A DNA stretch of 64,000 nt from Staphylococcus succinus (GCF_029024945.1 NZ_CP118976.1:1550001-1614000), one strand, 5' to 3'; shown: positions 1 to 10,461, counted from the stretch's first letter. Notes: generated from the letters alone by a model not told the origin. Translations and numbers: made by a program.

Positions 1-805
1 GTTGTTGCGCAACAGTAGCATACAATTTTTTATTATCTACGGATTTTAACGCATCTTCATTACCATCAAAACCGATAACTTTAATATCTTTATTGCCTAC
101 CGCTTCTACTGCTCCTAGAGCCATTTCATCATTTTGCGCAAAGATGGCTTTAATATCTGGATGTGCTTGTATAATGTTTTGCGTAACATTTAATCCTTCA
201 GTCCTATTAAACTTCGCACTTTGTTTTGAAACGACATCCAGTGACTGATCGGCTACATTATGGAATCCTTTACCTCTTTCCCTAGTAGCACTTGCTCCTG
301 GTATGCCTTCTAATTCTGCTACTTTAGTCTGCTTACCAAATTGATCAACAATAAGTTGACCTCCCATTTCTCCACCTTTAATATTATCTGAAGCTATAAA
401 TGATGCTACTTTACCTTTTGCTACTTCTCTATCAAGCGTAACCACAGGGATGTTTTGATCATTAGCAATTTGTATACTACCAGAAACGGCATCTGAATCT
501 GCAGGATTTACAATAAGATAATCTACATTTTGCTGTATTAAATCATCAATATCATTAGCTTGCTTAGCTGCGTCATCTTGCGCGTCAGCAAATTTCACTT
601 TTACGCCTTCTTTTTTAGCTTCTTTTTCAATACCATCTTTAATCTTTACAAAAAATGGATTATTTAAGGTGGAAATGCTCACACCAATGACTACATCTGA
701 TTTTTTCTTCTGTGATTTCCCACTATTATTATTTTCTAAAGGGGATTCTAGTGAACACCCTGTTAAAAATAGCAAGATAACAAAAGCTCCGATTATTTTT
801 TTCAT
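1..805 (-). CDS. rbsB: Ribose ABC transporter substrate-binding lipoprotein RbsB (3' end beyond window)
   Basis: Extracytoplasmic sugar-binding lipoprotein that delivers ribose to the RbsAC transporter. The reading frame starts at 805 and is still open at base 1, so about 268 residues are visible and the C-terminus is missing. The N-terminus is a lipoprotein signal peptide ending in the lipobox LTGC. After a Ser/Lys-rich linker comes the periplasmic-binding fold typical of RbsB (VIGVSISTLNNPFF, the VNPADSDAV segment, IGFDGNEDAL). It is the last gene of the rbsRDACB set, 12 nt after rbsC. The family is clear. Ribose specificity is inferred from operon context. Confidence 0.93.
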   Translation of the reverse strand, partial: MKKIIGAFVILLFLTGCSLESPLENNNSGKSQKKKSDVVIGVSISTLNNPFFVKIKDGIEKEAKKEGVKVKFADAQDDAAKQANDIDDLIQQNVDYLIVNPADSDAVSGSIQIANDQNIPVVTLDREVAKGKVASFIASDNIKGGEMGGQLIVDQFGKQTKVAELEGIPGASATRERGKGFHNVADQSLDVVSKQSAKFNRTEGLNVTQNIIQAHPDIKAIFAQNDEMALGAVEAVGNKDIKVIGFDGNEDALKSVDNKKLYATVAQQ

Positions 806-817
806 ACTGACTCCCCC

Positions 818-1759
818 TTATTTATTCTTTCTATCAATTAGTACAGCAATGATAATGACTACGCCTTTAACGACTTGTTGATAGAATGAAGAGACCCCTA
901 ATAAATTTAATCCATTGTTTAAAACGCCGATAATTAAGACACCGATTAAAGTACCTAATATGCGCCCTTTACCTCCCGTCAACGATGTGCCACCTAATAC
1001 AACCGCAGCAATTGCATCTAATTCATATGACATACCCGCAGTTGGTTGCGCAGAGTTTAACCTTGATGTAAGTATCGCACCAGCCATTGCTGACATTAAC
1101 CCAGCTAAGCTATAAATCATCACTTTCAATTTATTAACCTTAATACCGGAAATAAATGCCGCTTTTTCATTACCACCCATGGCATAGGTTTGACGTCCAA
1201 ATATCGTTTTATGTAATACTATATATAAAATGATAAATGTGATGAACATAGTTACAGCAGGAACAGGCACGCCTAGAAAATAACCACGGCCAAATAATTG
1301 AAACGCGTAACTTCCATTTAGATTAGTTATTGGATTGCCATCGGTAATAACTAGCGTGACGCCTCTAAATACAGTCATAGTGGCTAAAGTTGCTATGAAA
1401 GGTGCCATCTTACCTACAGTTATTAATAAGCCGTTAATCGCCCCTAAAATAGCACCAAAGATACACCCTATCAACAATGCCACAATAGAGTCCATACCTG
1501 AGACCATTAATATTGCAATCATTGCACTTGATAACGCCAATGTAGAACCAACGGATAGGTCAATACCTCCTGTTAAAATGACAAATGTCATACCAAAAGC
1601 AATCAGTCCATTGATTGACACTTGTCTTAATAAATTAAATAAGTTAGAGGGTTCTAAAAATGCGCTGTTTAAAGCACTTATAATAATTACTAATAAGATT
1701 AATCCAATAAAAGGAATTATTTTTTCTAAATATGAAAAAGATAACTTAGATTGTTTCAT
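818..1759 (-). CDS. rbsC: Ribose ABC transporter permease RbsC
   Basis: Membrane permease subunit of the ribose importer, 313 residues, the usual length. It shows many hydrophobic segments and the branched-chain/sugar permease signature GGIDLSVGS near residue 65, plus the conserved loop AVVLGGTSLTGGKGR near residue 255. Its start lies 14 nt inside the end of rbsA, which suggests translational coupling. Nothing looks damaged here, in contrast to rbsA upstream. Confidence 0.95.
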   Translation of the reverse strand: MKQSKLSFSYLEKIIPFIGLILLVIIISALNSAFLEPSNLFNLLRQVSINGLIAFGMTFVILTGGIDLSVGSTLALSSAMIAILMVSGMDSIVALLIGCIFGAILGAINGLLITVGKMAPFIATLATMTVFRGVTLVITDGNPITNLNGSYAFQLFGRGYFLGVPVPAVTMFITFIILYIVLHKTIFGRQTYAMGGNEKAAFISGIKVNKLKVMIYSLAGLMSAMAGAILTSRLNSAQPTAGMSYELDAIAAVVLGGTSLTGGKGRILGTLIGVLIIGVLNNGLNLLGVSSFYQQVVKGVVIIIAVLIDRKNK

Positions 1760-3235
1760 GTATTTCTCCTCCTGTAGCTAAAGTCATAATATGCTCTTCT
1801 GTTAACATTGTTTTATCTAAAACGCCTGCTATACTACCTTCGTGTACCACGGCTACTCTGTCACTCATCCCTATAATTTCAGGAAGCTCTGATGAAATCA
1901 TAATAATCGACATACCACGTTCAGTAAGTTCATTCATTAATTGGTAGATTTCTCTTTTAGCTCCAACATCTATACCTCTTGTTGGTTCGTCCAATATGAG
2001 TACGTGTGGTGCTGTAGCTATCCACTTCGCTAATACTACCTTTTGTTGATTCCCACCTGATAAATCTAAACATACATCGTTTTTATTCCCTTTAATATTT
2101 AAGCGTTGAATCATTTGTTCTGTATATTGCTCCATTGATACTCGAGTTATAAATCCAGATTTAGAGAAACTTTTTAAAGCAGGTAAAGATATGTTTTCTA
2201 ATATCGTATCTTGTAGCACTAAACCTTCTTCTTTTCTATTTTCTGTTATAAATGCTAGCCCGTGCTTAATAGCCTGATTAGGATTATGCATCTGCACTTT
2301 TTTATCATTTAGTGTTACTCGCATATCTCCTTTATCTAATCCAAATAACACACGCATGATTTCAGAACGTCCAGCGCCCATCAATCCACTAAAACCAAGT
2401 ATCTCGCCTTTGTGTAATTCGAATTGAATATGCTCGAGCTTATGTGCTGTTGAATTTAGATGCTCTACAGATAAGATAACTTCATCTTGTTTATAATTTC
2501 TATCTGGATATTGATGATCTAAATCCCTACCTATCATCGCCTTAACGATTTGAGCATTTGATGTTTGTTTAGTATCTTTCGTCAAAATAGAGCGACCATC
2601 TCTCATTACTGTAATACGATCTGAGATATTAAAAATTTCTTCCATTCTATGCGAAATGTATACGAATGATACACCTTCACTTTTTAAGCTTCTAATTTGT
2701 TGAAATAACACTTCAATTTCACTACTTGTCAAAGCTGCAGTAGGTTCATCCATAATAATAACTTTAGATTCCTGCATTAAGGCCTTACTAATTTCTAACA
2801 TTTGCTGCATGCCTACGGATAAGTCACCTGCCAATTGATGTAAATCAACATTTATATTAAGTTTTTCAAAAATGGCCCTTGCACGTTTGCTCATTGATTT
2901 ATTATCAATAATGCCCAATGCTTTAGTCTCTTCTTTGCCTAAAAACAAATTTTCTAACACTGTTAAATTCGGCCAAATATTCAATTCTTGCTGAATAAAA
3001 GATACACCATGTTGTTCAGCATCTTTTGTATTTTTAAACTGAAGCGGTTCATCATTCAAGAGCACAGAACCACGATTTGCTTCATACACGCCAGTAAGTA
3101 TTTTCATTAAGGTACTTTTACCGGCACCATTTTCACCCATTAAAGCATGTACTTCCGCATCAGCAATCTCAAAATCAACACCCCTGAGTACACGTTATTT
3201 CCGAATGACTTATAAATTTGATTCATTGTTATCAT
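1746..3235 (-). pseudogene. rbsA: Ribose ABC transporter ATP-binding protein RbsA, frameshifted near the N-terminus
   Basis: RbsA is the double-ATPase subunit that energises ribose uptake. A well-placed start (ATG at 3235 after AAGGGGTG) encodes MITMNQIYKSFGNNV and then leaves frame. The continuation VLRGVDFEIADAEVHAL followed by MGENGAGKST (Walker A) lies in another frame. The break coincides with a doubled dinucleotide (acac on the plus strand at 3190-3193). Removing one copy restores FGNNVLRGVDFEI and an unbroken protein of about 495 residues, the normal length. From the break to 1746 everything is intact, including both nucleotide-binding domains, the second with LSGGNQQKVVLAKW and ILDEPTRGIDVG. 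An internal ATG at 3140 would give 464 residues lacking the first beta-strands. It may be a real null allele, a revertible slippage event or a sequencing error. Confidence 0.85.
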
Positions 3236-3247
3236 TTCAATCACCCC

Positions 3248-3637
3248 TTAAAATAAAACGCCACTTGTTAATATTACGTTAGCATATGGCTTATCTTCTC
3301 CTGTGCGTATAACAGCCTTTGAATATTTACTTTGTGCTTTGAATTGTTCATGCGTTTGTGTAGCAATATCAATATTTGCAGTACATAACTGTTCAAATAA
3401 CGCATGGTTTTCAGTCTTCATTTCTTCAGCCACTATCATATCTTCTATGTTCATATGTGCTTTTACTATATTAAAAACTTCTAAAAAGGATGGTTTACCT
3501 AATTCCAAAGCGAGATCTATTTTTTTCACACCTTGTGGTACTGGTAAACCACAATCAGCAATTACGATTTGGTCTGTATGACCTAAATCACTCAGTAATT
3601 TAGAAATTTCACTATTTAAAATACCTGTCTTATACAT
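3248..3637 (-). CDS. rbsD: D-ribose pyranase RbsD
   Basis: Cytoplasmic mutarotase that converts the pyranose form of ribose to the furanose form used by ribokinase. It is 129 residues from the chosen start, [22 protein letters not shown], matching the family's N-terminus. The ATG at 3637 is preceded by GAGGAGTG at about 7 nt. An in-frame upstream ATG at 3652 has no such site. Conserved features include DCGLPVPQG and the C-terminal YANVIL. The gene follows rbsR after 44 nt, and that gap holds an operator-like palindrome. No ribokinase gene lies beside it. Confidence 0.94.
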   Translation of the reverse strand: MYKTGILNSEISKLLSDLGHTDQIVIADCGLPVPQGVKKIDLALELGKPSFLEVFNIVKAHMNIEDMIVAEEMKTENHALFEQLCTANIDIATQTHEQFKAQSKYSKAVIRTGEDKPYANVILTSGVLF

Positions 3638-3656
3638 ATCTTCACTCCTCATTATT

Positions 3657-3674
3657 TATGTAACCCGTTACATA
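3657..3674. promoter_or_regulatory. RbsR operator-like palindrome between rbsR and rbsD
   Basis: An 18-bp inverted repeat, TATGTAAC-cc-GTTACATA, with perfect 8-bp arms. It shares TATGTAACC and the 10-nt spacing between TATG and CATA with a second site at 4664-4683 upstream of rbsR. Such central-C/G palindromes are typical LacI-family operators, so RbsR binding is a reasonable inference. Confidence 0.65.
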
Positions 3675-3681
3675 TTAAGCA

Positions 3682-4647
3682 TTAAAATCTAGTGCTTTTC
3701 CGTCGCTTGACTATTAACGCCACGTTATCACACTGATTATTACTATTTTCATCATATAAATTAAGTAGCTTCGAAACTGCAAGTTGACCTAACTGATAAG
3801 CAGATTGATCTATCGTCGTAATTTGAGGATAAGTCATTTTTGAAAATGGTATATTATCATATCCCACAATTTGAATATCATCAGGCACTTTAAAGTGATG
3901 TTGCTGGATAAGTCCTAGAATTTGAATCGCTAACAAATCATTACTACAAATCACACTATCTATTTTGTATTGATTTAGCATCTTGAGAAATTGACGTTCT
4001 TCATCCAGCTGCTCTGTATTACAAAAGTAGTATGAAACAGCATGCTGTTGTAATATAGCTTTAATTCCATCAACCCGCATTTTAAATGCGTCAATATTCA
4101 AGTCAGCGTGCACTATGAGTATGTGTTTACCGTGCCCTTCTAATATCAATTCAGCTTGGCGTTGTCCACCTTCAAAATGATTGGTAGAAATACCACTACG
4201 CTCATTGTTCGTACGATCGACAAATACAAATGGAATGTCTTGTTGCGATAGCATATTCTCTACGACGTGCTCATCAATGACGGTTGTAATCATTCCAACA
4301 CAATTGTGTGAAATAAACGTAGATAAATAGTCTCTTGCCTTTGTAACATCATTATCGCTGTTACCAATAAGTACTTGATAGCCTTGTTCTAAAGCAATAT
4401 CTTCGACACCACGTGCAATTAACGTAAAAAATGGATTGCTTATATCTGGTAAGAGTAAACCTATCATCTTAGACTTTCTTTTAAACAAGGTTCGTGCCGC
4501 TTCGTTAGGTTGGTAATTCAACTGAGTTATTGCATGCTCAATCTGTTGTCTCGTTTGATGCTTCACATACCCTTTGTTGTTTATTACTCTAGAAACAGTT
4601 GCGACAGAAACACCAGCCAATTGTGCAACCTCTCTAATAGTAGTCAT
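3682..4647 (-). CDS. rbsR: LacI-family ribose operon repressor RbsR
   Basis: DNA-binding repressor, 321 residues. The N-terminal LacI helix-turn-helix ([23 protein letters not shown]) is followed by a periplasmic-binding-like effector domain ([57 protein letters not shown]). The ATG at 4647 is chosen because GAGGTG lies 6 nt upstream; a GTG nine bases earlier overlaps that site. It is the first gene of the rbs set and is probably autoregulated through the palindrome at 4664-4683. Ribose as effector is inferred from the neighbours. Confidence 0.9.
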   Translation of the reverse strand: MTTIREVAQLAGVSVATVSRVINNKGYVKHQTRQQIEHAITQLNYQPNEAARTLFKRKSKMIGLLLPDISNPFFTLIARGVEDIALEQGYQVLIGNSDNDVTKARDYLSTFISHNCVGMITTVIDEHVVENMLSQQDIPFVFVDRTNNERSGISTNHFEGGQRQAELILEGHGKHILIVHADLNIDAFKMRVDGIKAILQQHAVSYYFCNTEQLDEERQFLKMLNQYKIDSVICSNDLLAIQILGLIQQHHFKVPDDIQIVGYDNIPFSKMTYPQITTIDQSAYQLGQLAVSKLLNLYDENSNNQCDNVALIVKRRKSTRF

Positions 4648-4663
4648 TAAAATCACCTCAATT

Positions 4664-4683
4664 ATATGTAACCGTTTTCATAT
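4664..4683. promoter_or_regulatory. RbsR operator-like palindrome upstream of rbsR
   Basis: ATATGTAACC/GTTTTCATAT is an imperfect 20-bp inverted repeat with 8 of 10 arm positions matching. It shares TATGTAACC with the site at 3657-3674. It lies 16 bp upstream of the rbsR start codon, where a repressor would block transcription of the operon. Confidence 0.55.
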
Positions 4684-5132
4684 TAACATAAGTTCTTCTT
4701 ATTGGACAGTTGAATAAAAAAATATTTTATTTTCTTCTATGAATAAGGTGGCTTTTCACGAATTATAAAGAAGATGATTGCAAAAGCATTTAATTTAACA
4801 GTCGTTATCAACACATTATCTTTAGTCCAAAAATAAGGCCATAACATAGCGAATCTAACCGCAATTACATTGTATTATTACAATATAATGATAAAGAGGA
4901 AACCAAAGTATCATATGTCCTTTTTATTTATATTAAATTGTCCTACTAATATTGAAAGCGCTTACCATCAATGTTATATTATGTTCGTACCTTTCACAAA
5001 GGGGTAACGAGAAATTCTATATAGTTAGAGTCAAAATAATATTTAAGCAAGAAACACCAGTTAGTTTATTAAGTAGTTAATGACTTCTCCAGTATTTAAC
5101 TACACAAACCATTAAACACTAAACTCCTTAAA
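4684..5132. other. Intergenic stretch upstream of rbsR with a CRE-like site
   Basis: No convincing gene is present. The one recognisable site is TTGAAAGCGCTTACC at 4952-4966, which matches the catabolite-responsive element consensus WTGNAANCGNWNNCW at all but the last position. It may serve CcpA control of the rbs operon, although it is about 300 bp from rbsR. On the minus strand, an open frame ending at 4737 reads as a short hydrophobic peptide and may be a gene remnant. I cannot identify it. Confidence 0.45.
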
Positions 5133-5176
5133 CAAAAAACCAACACGTACATATATTGTACGTGTTGGTTTTTTAA
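5133..5176. terminator. Bidirectional terminator downstream of mprF
   Basis: ACCAACACGTAC pairs with GTACGTGTTGGT around a short AT loop. The stem is flanked by A-runs and T-runs on both sides, so it can stop mprF transcripts leftward and any rightward read-through. Confidence 0.9.
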
Positions 5177-5198
5177 TTTAAGCGTATACTGTCATCTT

Positions 5199-7724
5199 CT
5201 ATTTCCCTTTTCTAATCACACGCATCACTTTTAACATACTCAACCATAATGAGTGGTGTTTACGATAAACTAGAAATCTTGGTTCCCAATCCGGATTGAA
5301 TTTCTCTTTATATCTTCTAAGACCTTGGAAGCGGTATAAACCGTTAAAATGTTCAAATACACGTCCCGCAATTCTTTCACCATAAAATGCATAAGGCACT
5401 TGGCCAACATTAGATAATGTAGCCATACCCATATTAAAACGCTCATAGCCATTTTCTTTTGCCCATAACAGCATATTTAAATATAGACCATCCATAAGTG
5501 GCAACGCTACATCAGATTTCCAACGAATTAAATCAACTGACATAGTTGCTTTATAATACGTTGGCATCAATGTACAAAACGCAATAATTGTATGTTCATT
5601 ATCTTTAATAACAGCTATAGGTGCTTTAGATAAATAGTGTGGATCAAAGCTACCTACAGAAAAATGCATTTCATTACGTTCACCTAACCAATCATCACTA
5701 ATATCTTTTAATTCTGATACTAAAGCCTGTGAAAATGGCGGTGTTAATACTTCAAATGATAAGTTAAGTTCATCAAACTTATTGAGCGTCGCACGTAAAC
5801 CTCGTTTCTTTTTACCAGATATGGTAAACGTCGTTAAATCTACTAAAGCTTCTTCGCCTAATTTGAAGAATTGATTACCAAAATTATGATATAAAGACAT
5901 ATATTTATCTGTCACTTGGTAGAATATAATATCATATCCTAAATATTCCGCTTCTTTATAAAAACTTTCTAATAGTTTCTGAAATGACTTAGGATTACCG
6001 ATAGGGTCTCCTAATACGATATGTGCATTGTTTTTGTACCTATACATTAAGAATGCATCATGTGTTTCGTTTATAAAGCATTTTTTATCACCACTATACA
6101 TTAAGTGGCTTAAATAATTGCCTCCATGCTGTTTAATAATAGTGTTACATATTTCGTCTTCACTACCGCTATGTAATACTCTATAGCGTTGTTCAAACCA
6201 CCATACAATAATACCCACGATAATAGCTACAAGTATAATGGTAAACCAGAAATAATATCTTAAAATTGAAGTATCTACTTCAATATGATAAATATCTAAC
6301 GAGTAAAATGTACTAGCTATAAAAAGGTGATTGATATACAAGATTACAGAACCTAAAATGATATTTACAAATAACTTACTATATCTAAACGGTCGTTTAA
6401 TCACATGTGCACGTTTATAAAATAGGACTAATAATATCAACATAATAATAAGCCAACTAATTAACATAAACGATGCATATGTATAGGCAGTTACTACAAA
6501 TATTAATATAATTGATATGATTGAAAACAAGATAGCACGTTTAGAAAGATGATACACACCAAATACATTTAATAATAGTAATAAACAAGCACAAGTATGT
6601 ACTGAGACAATAATATAATAAATGTAATGGTGTGGGTTATACAGACCATCGTAAATAATTGTTAAATTATTCAAGAAAAATACTATACTCGTAAACATTA
6701 ATAATAAAGCAATCGAGAATGATGGAATGCGAGCAATAATATCTTTTTGATATGACCCAAGAAGAGAAGTCATATCTTTCATTGGAACTATAATTTTCGA
6801 GCCTTCCCAATAGCGTTTAGCTGTACTACGAAATTCAAACGTAGATAAAATCAAGGCAACTAATACTGGGAATAAATAATATGCAAAGCGATAAAGTAGT
6901 AACGCTAGTACAATACTTTCTTCAGGAATTTTCAATGATTTTAAGCCTAATAATACAACTAAATCAAATGTACCAAAACCACCAGGAATAAAACTAATCA
7001 AACCTGAAAGTGCAGCTATAATGAATATCCCCATAAACGTGGCAAACGAAATATGTATATCGACTAGCCACATAGCCATATATAATACCAATGCTGCAAT
7101 AAACCACTCCACACCAGATACAATGGTACAGTAAACACCAAGTAATTTTTTATCTTTTTGTACTGGTTTTATGATAGTAAATAGGATAAATGCTGGCAAA
7201 AATAATGCAACAATATATAGCAACACATGCATCCACGGAAATGGACTAAAGATATGCGACACATCAAACACATGAACTACAACGAGAATAGACAGTAAAC
7301 TCAGTCCTGTAAGCATGGATACTAATACAATTGATATTGTATGTAGTAATGCGCGCTTATCGTCTGTGGTGTTTTTATAAAATAAAAAACGTACGCTAGC
7401 ACCAATAAAACCACCAAAACCAACTACGGCGTTTAAGGCATTGACAATATAACCAATCCTAACTGTTTTTAATAAAGATATACGTAAATCTAACGCTTTC
7501 GATAAAATAACATCGTACAGTGATAGCACAACAATTGAAAGACCACCACTTAAGAATAACGCCGCTAACCAAACTCTATTTATTTGATCAAAAGATTTTA
7601 TTGTCTCTTTAAAATCAATATGAGAGAGCTCTTTATATAACGTAAAAACAACAAAACTAAATAATGCAATTGCAAATATTACTTTTAATATAGAAAGTAA
7701 TTTACTTCTTAATTCCTTAGACAT
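5199..7724 (-). CDS. mprF: Phosphatidylglycerol lysyltransferase MprF (FmtC)
   Basis: Integral membrane enzyme that transfers lysine from Lys-tRNA to phosphatidylglycerol and flips the product to the outer leaflet, lowering negative surface charge and giving resistance to cationic peptides and daptomycin. It has 841 residues, the staphylococcal length. Residues 1 to about 510 are many membrane segments (flippase and synthase membrane domains, including the [17 protein letters not shown] region). The rest is the cytosolic GNAT-like synthase domain, with [53 protein letters not shown] and the C-terminal [20 protein letters not shown]. It looks intact. A bidirectional terminator follows the gene. 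Confidence 0.97.
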   Translation of the reverse strand: MSKELRSKLLSILKVIFAIALFSFVVFTLYKELSHIDFKETIKSFDQINRVWLAALFLSGGLSIVVLSLYDVILSKALDLRISLLKTVRIGYIVNALNAVVGFGGFIGASVRFLFYKNTTDDKRALLHTISIVLVSMLTGLSLLSILVVVHVFDVSHIFSPFPWMHVLLYIVALFLPAFILFTIIKPVQKDKKLLGVYCTIVSGVEWFIAALVLYMAMWLVDIHISFATFMGIFIIAALSGLISFIPGGFGTFDLVVLLGLKSLKIPEESIVLALLLYRFAYYLFPVLVALILSTFEFRSTAKRYWEGSKIIVPMKDMTSLLGSYQKDIIARIPSFSIALLLMFTSIVFFLNNLTIIYDGLYNPHHYIYYIIVSVHTCACLLLLLNVFGVYHLSKRAILFSIISIILIFVVTAYTYASFMLISWLIIMLILLVLFYKRAHVIKRPFRYSKLFVNIILGSVILYINHLFIASTFYSLDIYHIEVDTSILRYYFWFTIILVAIIVGIIVWWFEQRYRVLHSGSEDEICNTIIKQHGGNYLSHLMYSGDKKCFINETHDAFLMYRYKNNAHIVLGDPIGNPKSFQKLLESFYKEAEYLGYDIIFYQVTDKYMSLYHNFGNQFFKLGEEALVDLTTFTISGKKKRGLRATLNKFDELNLSFEVLTPPFSQALVSELKDISDDWLGERNEMHFSVGSFDPHYLSKAPIAVIKDNEHTIIAFCTLMPTYYKATMSVDLIRWKSDVALPLMDGLYLNMLLWAKENGYERFNMGMATLSNVGQVPYAFYGERIAGRVFEHFNGLYRFQGLRRYKEKFNPDWEPRFLVYRKHHSLWLSMLKVMRVIRKGK

Positions 7725-7903
7725 GTTTTCTTTTCACTTCACTTTTGGGTATTTCTTATTCATTACAAAAAATATATCACAATACTATTACATATGAAAT
7801 AAAACTTTAATGATAAATACTAACATTATTGTTAGATTGTAGTCATTAATCATCATTTCATTTTAATAAATTAAGCCAAATATCATCTTCACTTCCATGA
7901 TAT
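7725..7903. other. Short gap upstream of mprF
   Basis: AT-rich spacer that must hold the mprF promoter. No single promoter stood out clearly enough to annotate. A frame that could be read through the adjoining terminator toward the permease end has no coding character. Confidence 0.3.
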
Positions 7904-7940
7904 AAAAAACGTCCCTTTGAAATATTTTTTCAAAGAGACG
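7904..7940 (-). terminator. Intrinsic terminator of the AI-2E-family permease gene
   Basis: CGTCCCTTTGAAA pairs with TTTCAAAGAGACG (one mismatch) and, on the minus strand, is followed by a run of six T. It lies about 60 nt past the stop codon. Confidence 0.88.
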
Positions 7941-7998
7941 ATGTGATGTGGTATATCTTAGCATATATGTCGTACCCATGTATGCATCAAGATATAGA

Positions 7999-9225
7999 TT
8001 AACGAATAACTTCTTCGTCTTGGATTTCATATTCCCCTGCATCATCACCATAATATTTATTATATCTACGTTTATATAAAAGATATAAGTGTGATACTAA
8101 TACTTTCAAAATTGCGTATGCTGGTATACCTAAGATAACACCAACAACACCGAGTAAATTACCGGCACTTAATAAAATAAAGATAATTGTAAGCGGATGA
8201 ATCTTCAATGTTTTACCCATAATATTAGGTGAAATAAAGTGCCCTTCAATAAATTGAACAGCTGTCCATACGATAACTAATTTCAATAGCATAATTGGTG
8301 ATGTAATCAATGCAATAATGATTGCCGGTGAAATCGCAATTGTAGGACCAATATAAGGAACGACACTTGTCACTGCAGCTATAGAAGCTAATATCAAGCT
8401 ATAGTCTAAACCAATAATACTATAACCGATAAATAACAAAATACCAATACAGAATGATACTATGATTTGTCCTTGAATATAAGAACCAACTTGTTCACTC
8501 ATTTTATCTAATAGATCATGAAAATCTTTTCTGAATCTTGGTGGCATGATCTTCGTAGAAAATTCTTTAAAACGATGACCATCTTTTAACATAAAGAATA
8601 AAACAAATGGCGTTGTTGCAATTACTACACCTACATTGACTAATGCCTCTGCTACATTCTTAACTTTTGAACCAAAACCATTAAAGTAATCTGATATCAT
8701 AGATGGTAATTTATTTGCTAACGCATCTAATTGATCTTGTACTTGCCCATAATAATTAGAAATCAGTGAATATTTAGTAATACTATCTATAAATTGATTT
8801 ACTTTATCTACATAGTGTGGAAAATTATTTCCAAAACTCTTAATCTGTGTACTAATCACTGGAATAAGTAAGTTAACAGCTAATGCTATCACAGCGATAA
8901 TCAATAAAAAGAGAATAATAACTCCCCAAATTCTAGAAATATTATAACGTTCCATTAAGTTAACTAATGGATTGAATAAGTAATACAAAATAATTGAAAC
9001 AATAACTGGCGCTGCAATCGTATTAAATACGATGATAAAAGGCTTGAAAACATACGAAACTTGGTCAAATATAAAAATTGCGATTCCGACAAGTATCAGT
9101 ATTAACAAACCAAAGAGTAAATCCTTACCGCCGAAAAATTTCATGAAGCGGGTTTCAGGAAAACTCAATTTCATTCTATCTTTCCCACTCATTTTTTCTT
9201 GCTTAATATTTTCTTCATTCGACAT
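7999..9225 (-). CDS. AI-2E family transporter (PF01594-type membrane protein)
   Basis: Multi-pass membrane protein of 408 residues in the AI-2 exporter/YtvI-type permease family. Members export autoinducer-2 or move Na+/H+, and the substrate here is unknown. Evidence is the order of hydrophobic segments, the long extracytoplasmic loop near residues 130-190, the family block FFMLKDGHRF, and the C-terminal membrane hairpins containing VPYIGPTIAISPAIIIAL and FIEGHFISPNIMGK. The tail is charged and cytosolic. It lies alone between mprF and glcT with its own terminator. Confidence 0.88.
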   Translation of the reverse strand: MSNEENIKQEKMSGKDRMKLSFPETRFMKFFGGKDLLFGLLILILVGIAIFIFDQVSYVFKPFIIVFNTIAAPVIVSIILYYLFNPLVNLMERYNISRIWGVIILFLLIIAVIALAVNLLIPVISTQIKSFGNNFPHYVDKVNQFIDSITKYSLISNYYGQVQDQLDALANKLPSMISDYFNGFGSKVKNVAEALVNVGVVIATTPFVLFFMLKDGHRFKEFSTKIMPPRFRKDFHDLLDKMSEQVGSYIQGQIIVSFCIGILLFIGYSIIGLDYSLILASIAAVTSVVPYIGPTIAISPAIIIALITSPIMLLKLVIVWTAVQFIEGHFISPNIMGKTLKIHPLTIIFILLSAGNLLGVVGVILGIPAYAILKVLVSHLYLLYKRRYNKYYGDDAGEYEIQDEEVIR

Positions 9226-9470
9226 TCAATTCACCATACCTTAAATTAATTCTTAAAAATTTGCATATTCACATTAGTACAACAATCTTCAAGCACAAGT
9301 ATAGCAACAGCTCAAGCGTTAGGTTAATAATAACACATTACATATATATCAAACATAGATGTTGCTATTCAAAATATATGGATTCAATGATGCACTTGTA
9401 ACTTAAGTATGTGCCAACTTTATTCTACTACCCTCATAGATGACTTTTAATTAGAATTTCATATTTTCTA

Positions 9471-10313
9471 TTATTGTTTATCAACCGTGAAGTGATAAAC
9501 GTGTAAAGTGAGGTAAATTACTTCAGCTTCATATATAGACACATTCAACTCTTGTTGCAACATTTTCATTATTTTTAATGCAATATTGAAACACTGCGGA
9601 TACTGTTCTTTTAATAGTGCTTCAAATGGACTTGTTTTTTGCAATACTTCACCATTCCTTAGCCTTCTTATTAAAAATTGAATATGTCTAATAAAACGTT
9701 GATACTGGACGCTTTCTTTATCTACAGTAAATTTCAAATCATGTTCTACAATAAAAATACTCTTATTTATTAAGTGATTTATTATTTCTATTTCATGCAT
9801 AGATAATGTTTCAATGTTTGAAGCTATATGTAATGCAATGAATCCAATTTCATCTTCTGGAAAATTGACGTCCAACACATCATTTAAACGTTCTATTACT
9901 TTTTCAGCTATAGCATAAGCTTCACTATATAATTGTTTTGTTTCTACAACGAATGGATTAGTTATAATTTGATTTTGTTTCAAACGTTTATATGCAAATA
10001 TGATATGATCTGTCACTGAAACGACTAATGTTTGGTTGTCAATTTTCATCTCAGAACTCGTAATAATATTCACTGCATCAATCACAGCTTGTATCAATGT
10101 ATCATCAGCATACTCGATAATTGTTTTATAATGTTCTTGCTGTAGTTTTTGATCGAGTATATACGCCTTTTCTATCGTTTGGTTTTCTTGTAGGAGCATC
10201 CCTGCCTTTTTATTAAAACCAATCCCCTTAGCTATAAGCACATATTCTTCTTTATCTTTAGTACAAATTATCACATTATTATTTAACACCTTTGTAATCA
10301 GGTAAGAACTCAA
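9471..10313 (-). CDS. glcT: Transcription antiterminator GlcT (BglG family)
   Basis: RNA-binding antiterminator that lets transcription proceed into the glucose PTS gene ptsG when glucose is present. The order is an N-terminal co-antiterminator RNA-binding domain (ITKVLNNNVIICT, IAKGIGFNKKAG), then two PTS regulation domains carrying the phosphorylatable histidines (SVTDHIIFAYKRLKQNQI; FIALHIASNIE; LTLHVYHF). The start is judged to be TTG at 10313, with AAGGA 7 nt upstream, giving 280 residues that begin like known GlcT; ATGs at 10322 and further upstream lack a ribosome site. Its ptsG target is not in this window, and no RAT sequence was seen nearby. Confidence 0.9.
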   Translation of the reverse strand: MSSYLITKVLNNNVIICTKDKEEYVLIAKGIGFNKKAGMLLQENQTIEKAYILDQKLQQEHYKTIIEYADDTLIQAVIDAVNIITSSEMKIDNQTLVVSVTDHIIFAYKRLKQNQIITNPFVVETKQLYSEAYAIAEKVIERLNDVLDVNFPEDEIGFIALHIASNIETLSMHEIEIINHLINKSIFIVEHDLKFTVDKESVQYQRFIRHIQFLIRRLRNGEVLQKTSPFEALLKEQYPQCFNIALKIMKMLQQELNVSIYEAEVIYLTLHVYHFTVDKQ

Positions 10314-10410
10314 ATTAATCATCCTTCTTATTATGTCAATAAGCATTATATATTGAAAAATCAAAAATTGAAAGTAGTATTGTTATCTACAGAATAATCT
10401 CATTACATAA

Positions 10411-10452
10411 CAAAAGCTATGCAATTTCCAACTCAGGAAACGCATAGCTTTA
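10411..10452. terminator. Two-part hairpin downstream of the alanine symporter gene
   Basis: AAAGCTATGC and GCATAGCTTT form a 10-bp outer stem. Inside it, TTCC and GGAA form a second short stem. On the minus strand it is followed by TTTTG rather than a long T-run, so termination could be partial. Confidence 0.7.
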
Positions 10453-10461
10453 AATTATTCA

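Noticed and set aside
3190..3193. Programmed frameshift in rbsA
   Set aside because: No slippery heptamer, stimulatory hairpin or internal Shine-Dalgarno was seen, and RbsA is not known to use recoding; mutation or error is simpler.
7863..8051. 62-residue frame after the AI-2E permease
   Set aside because: It overlaps the end of the permease gene and runs through its terminator hairpin; no ribosome site or family similarity.
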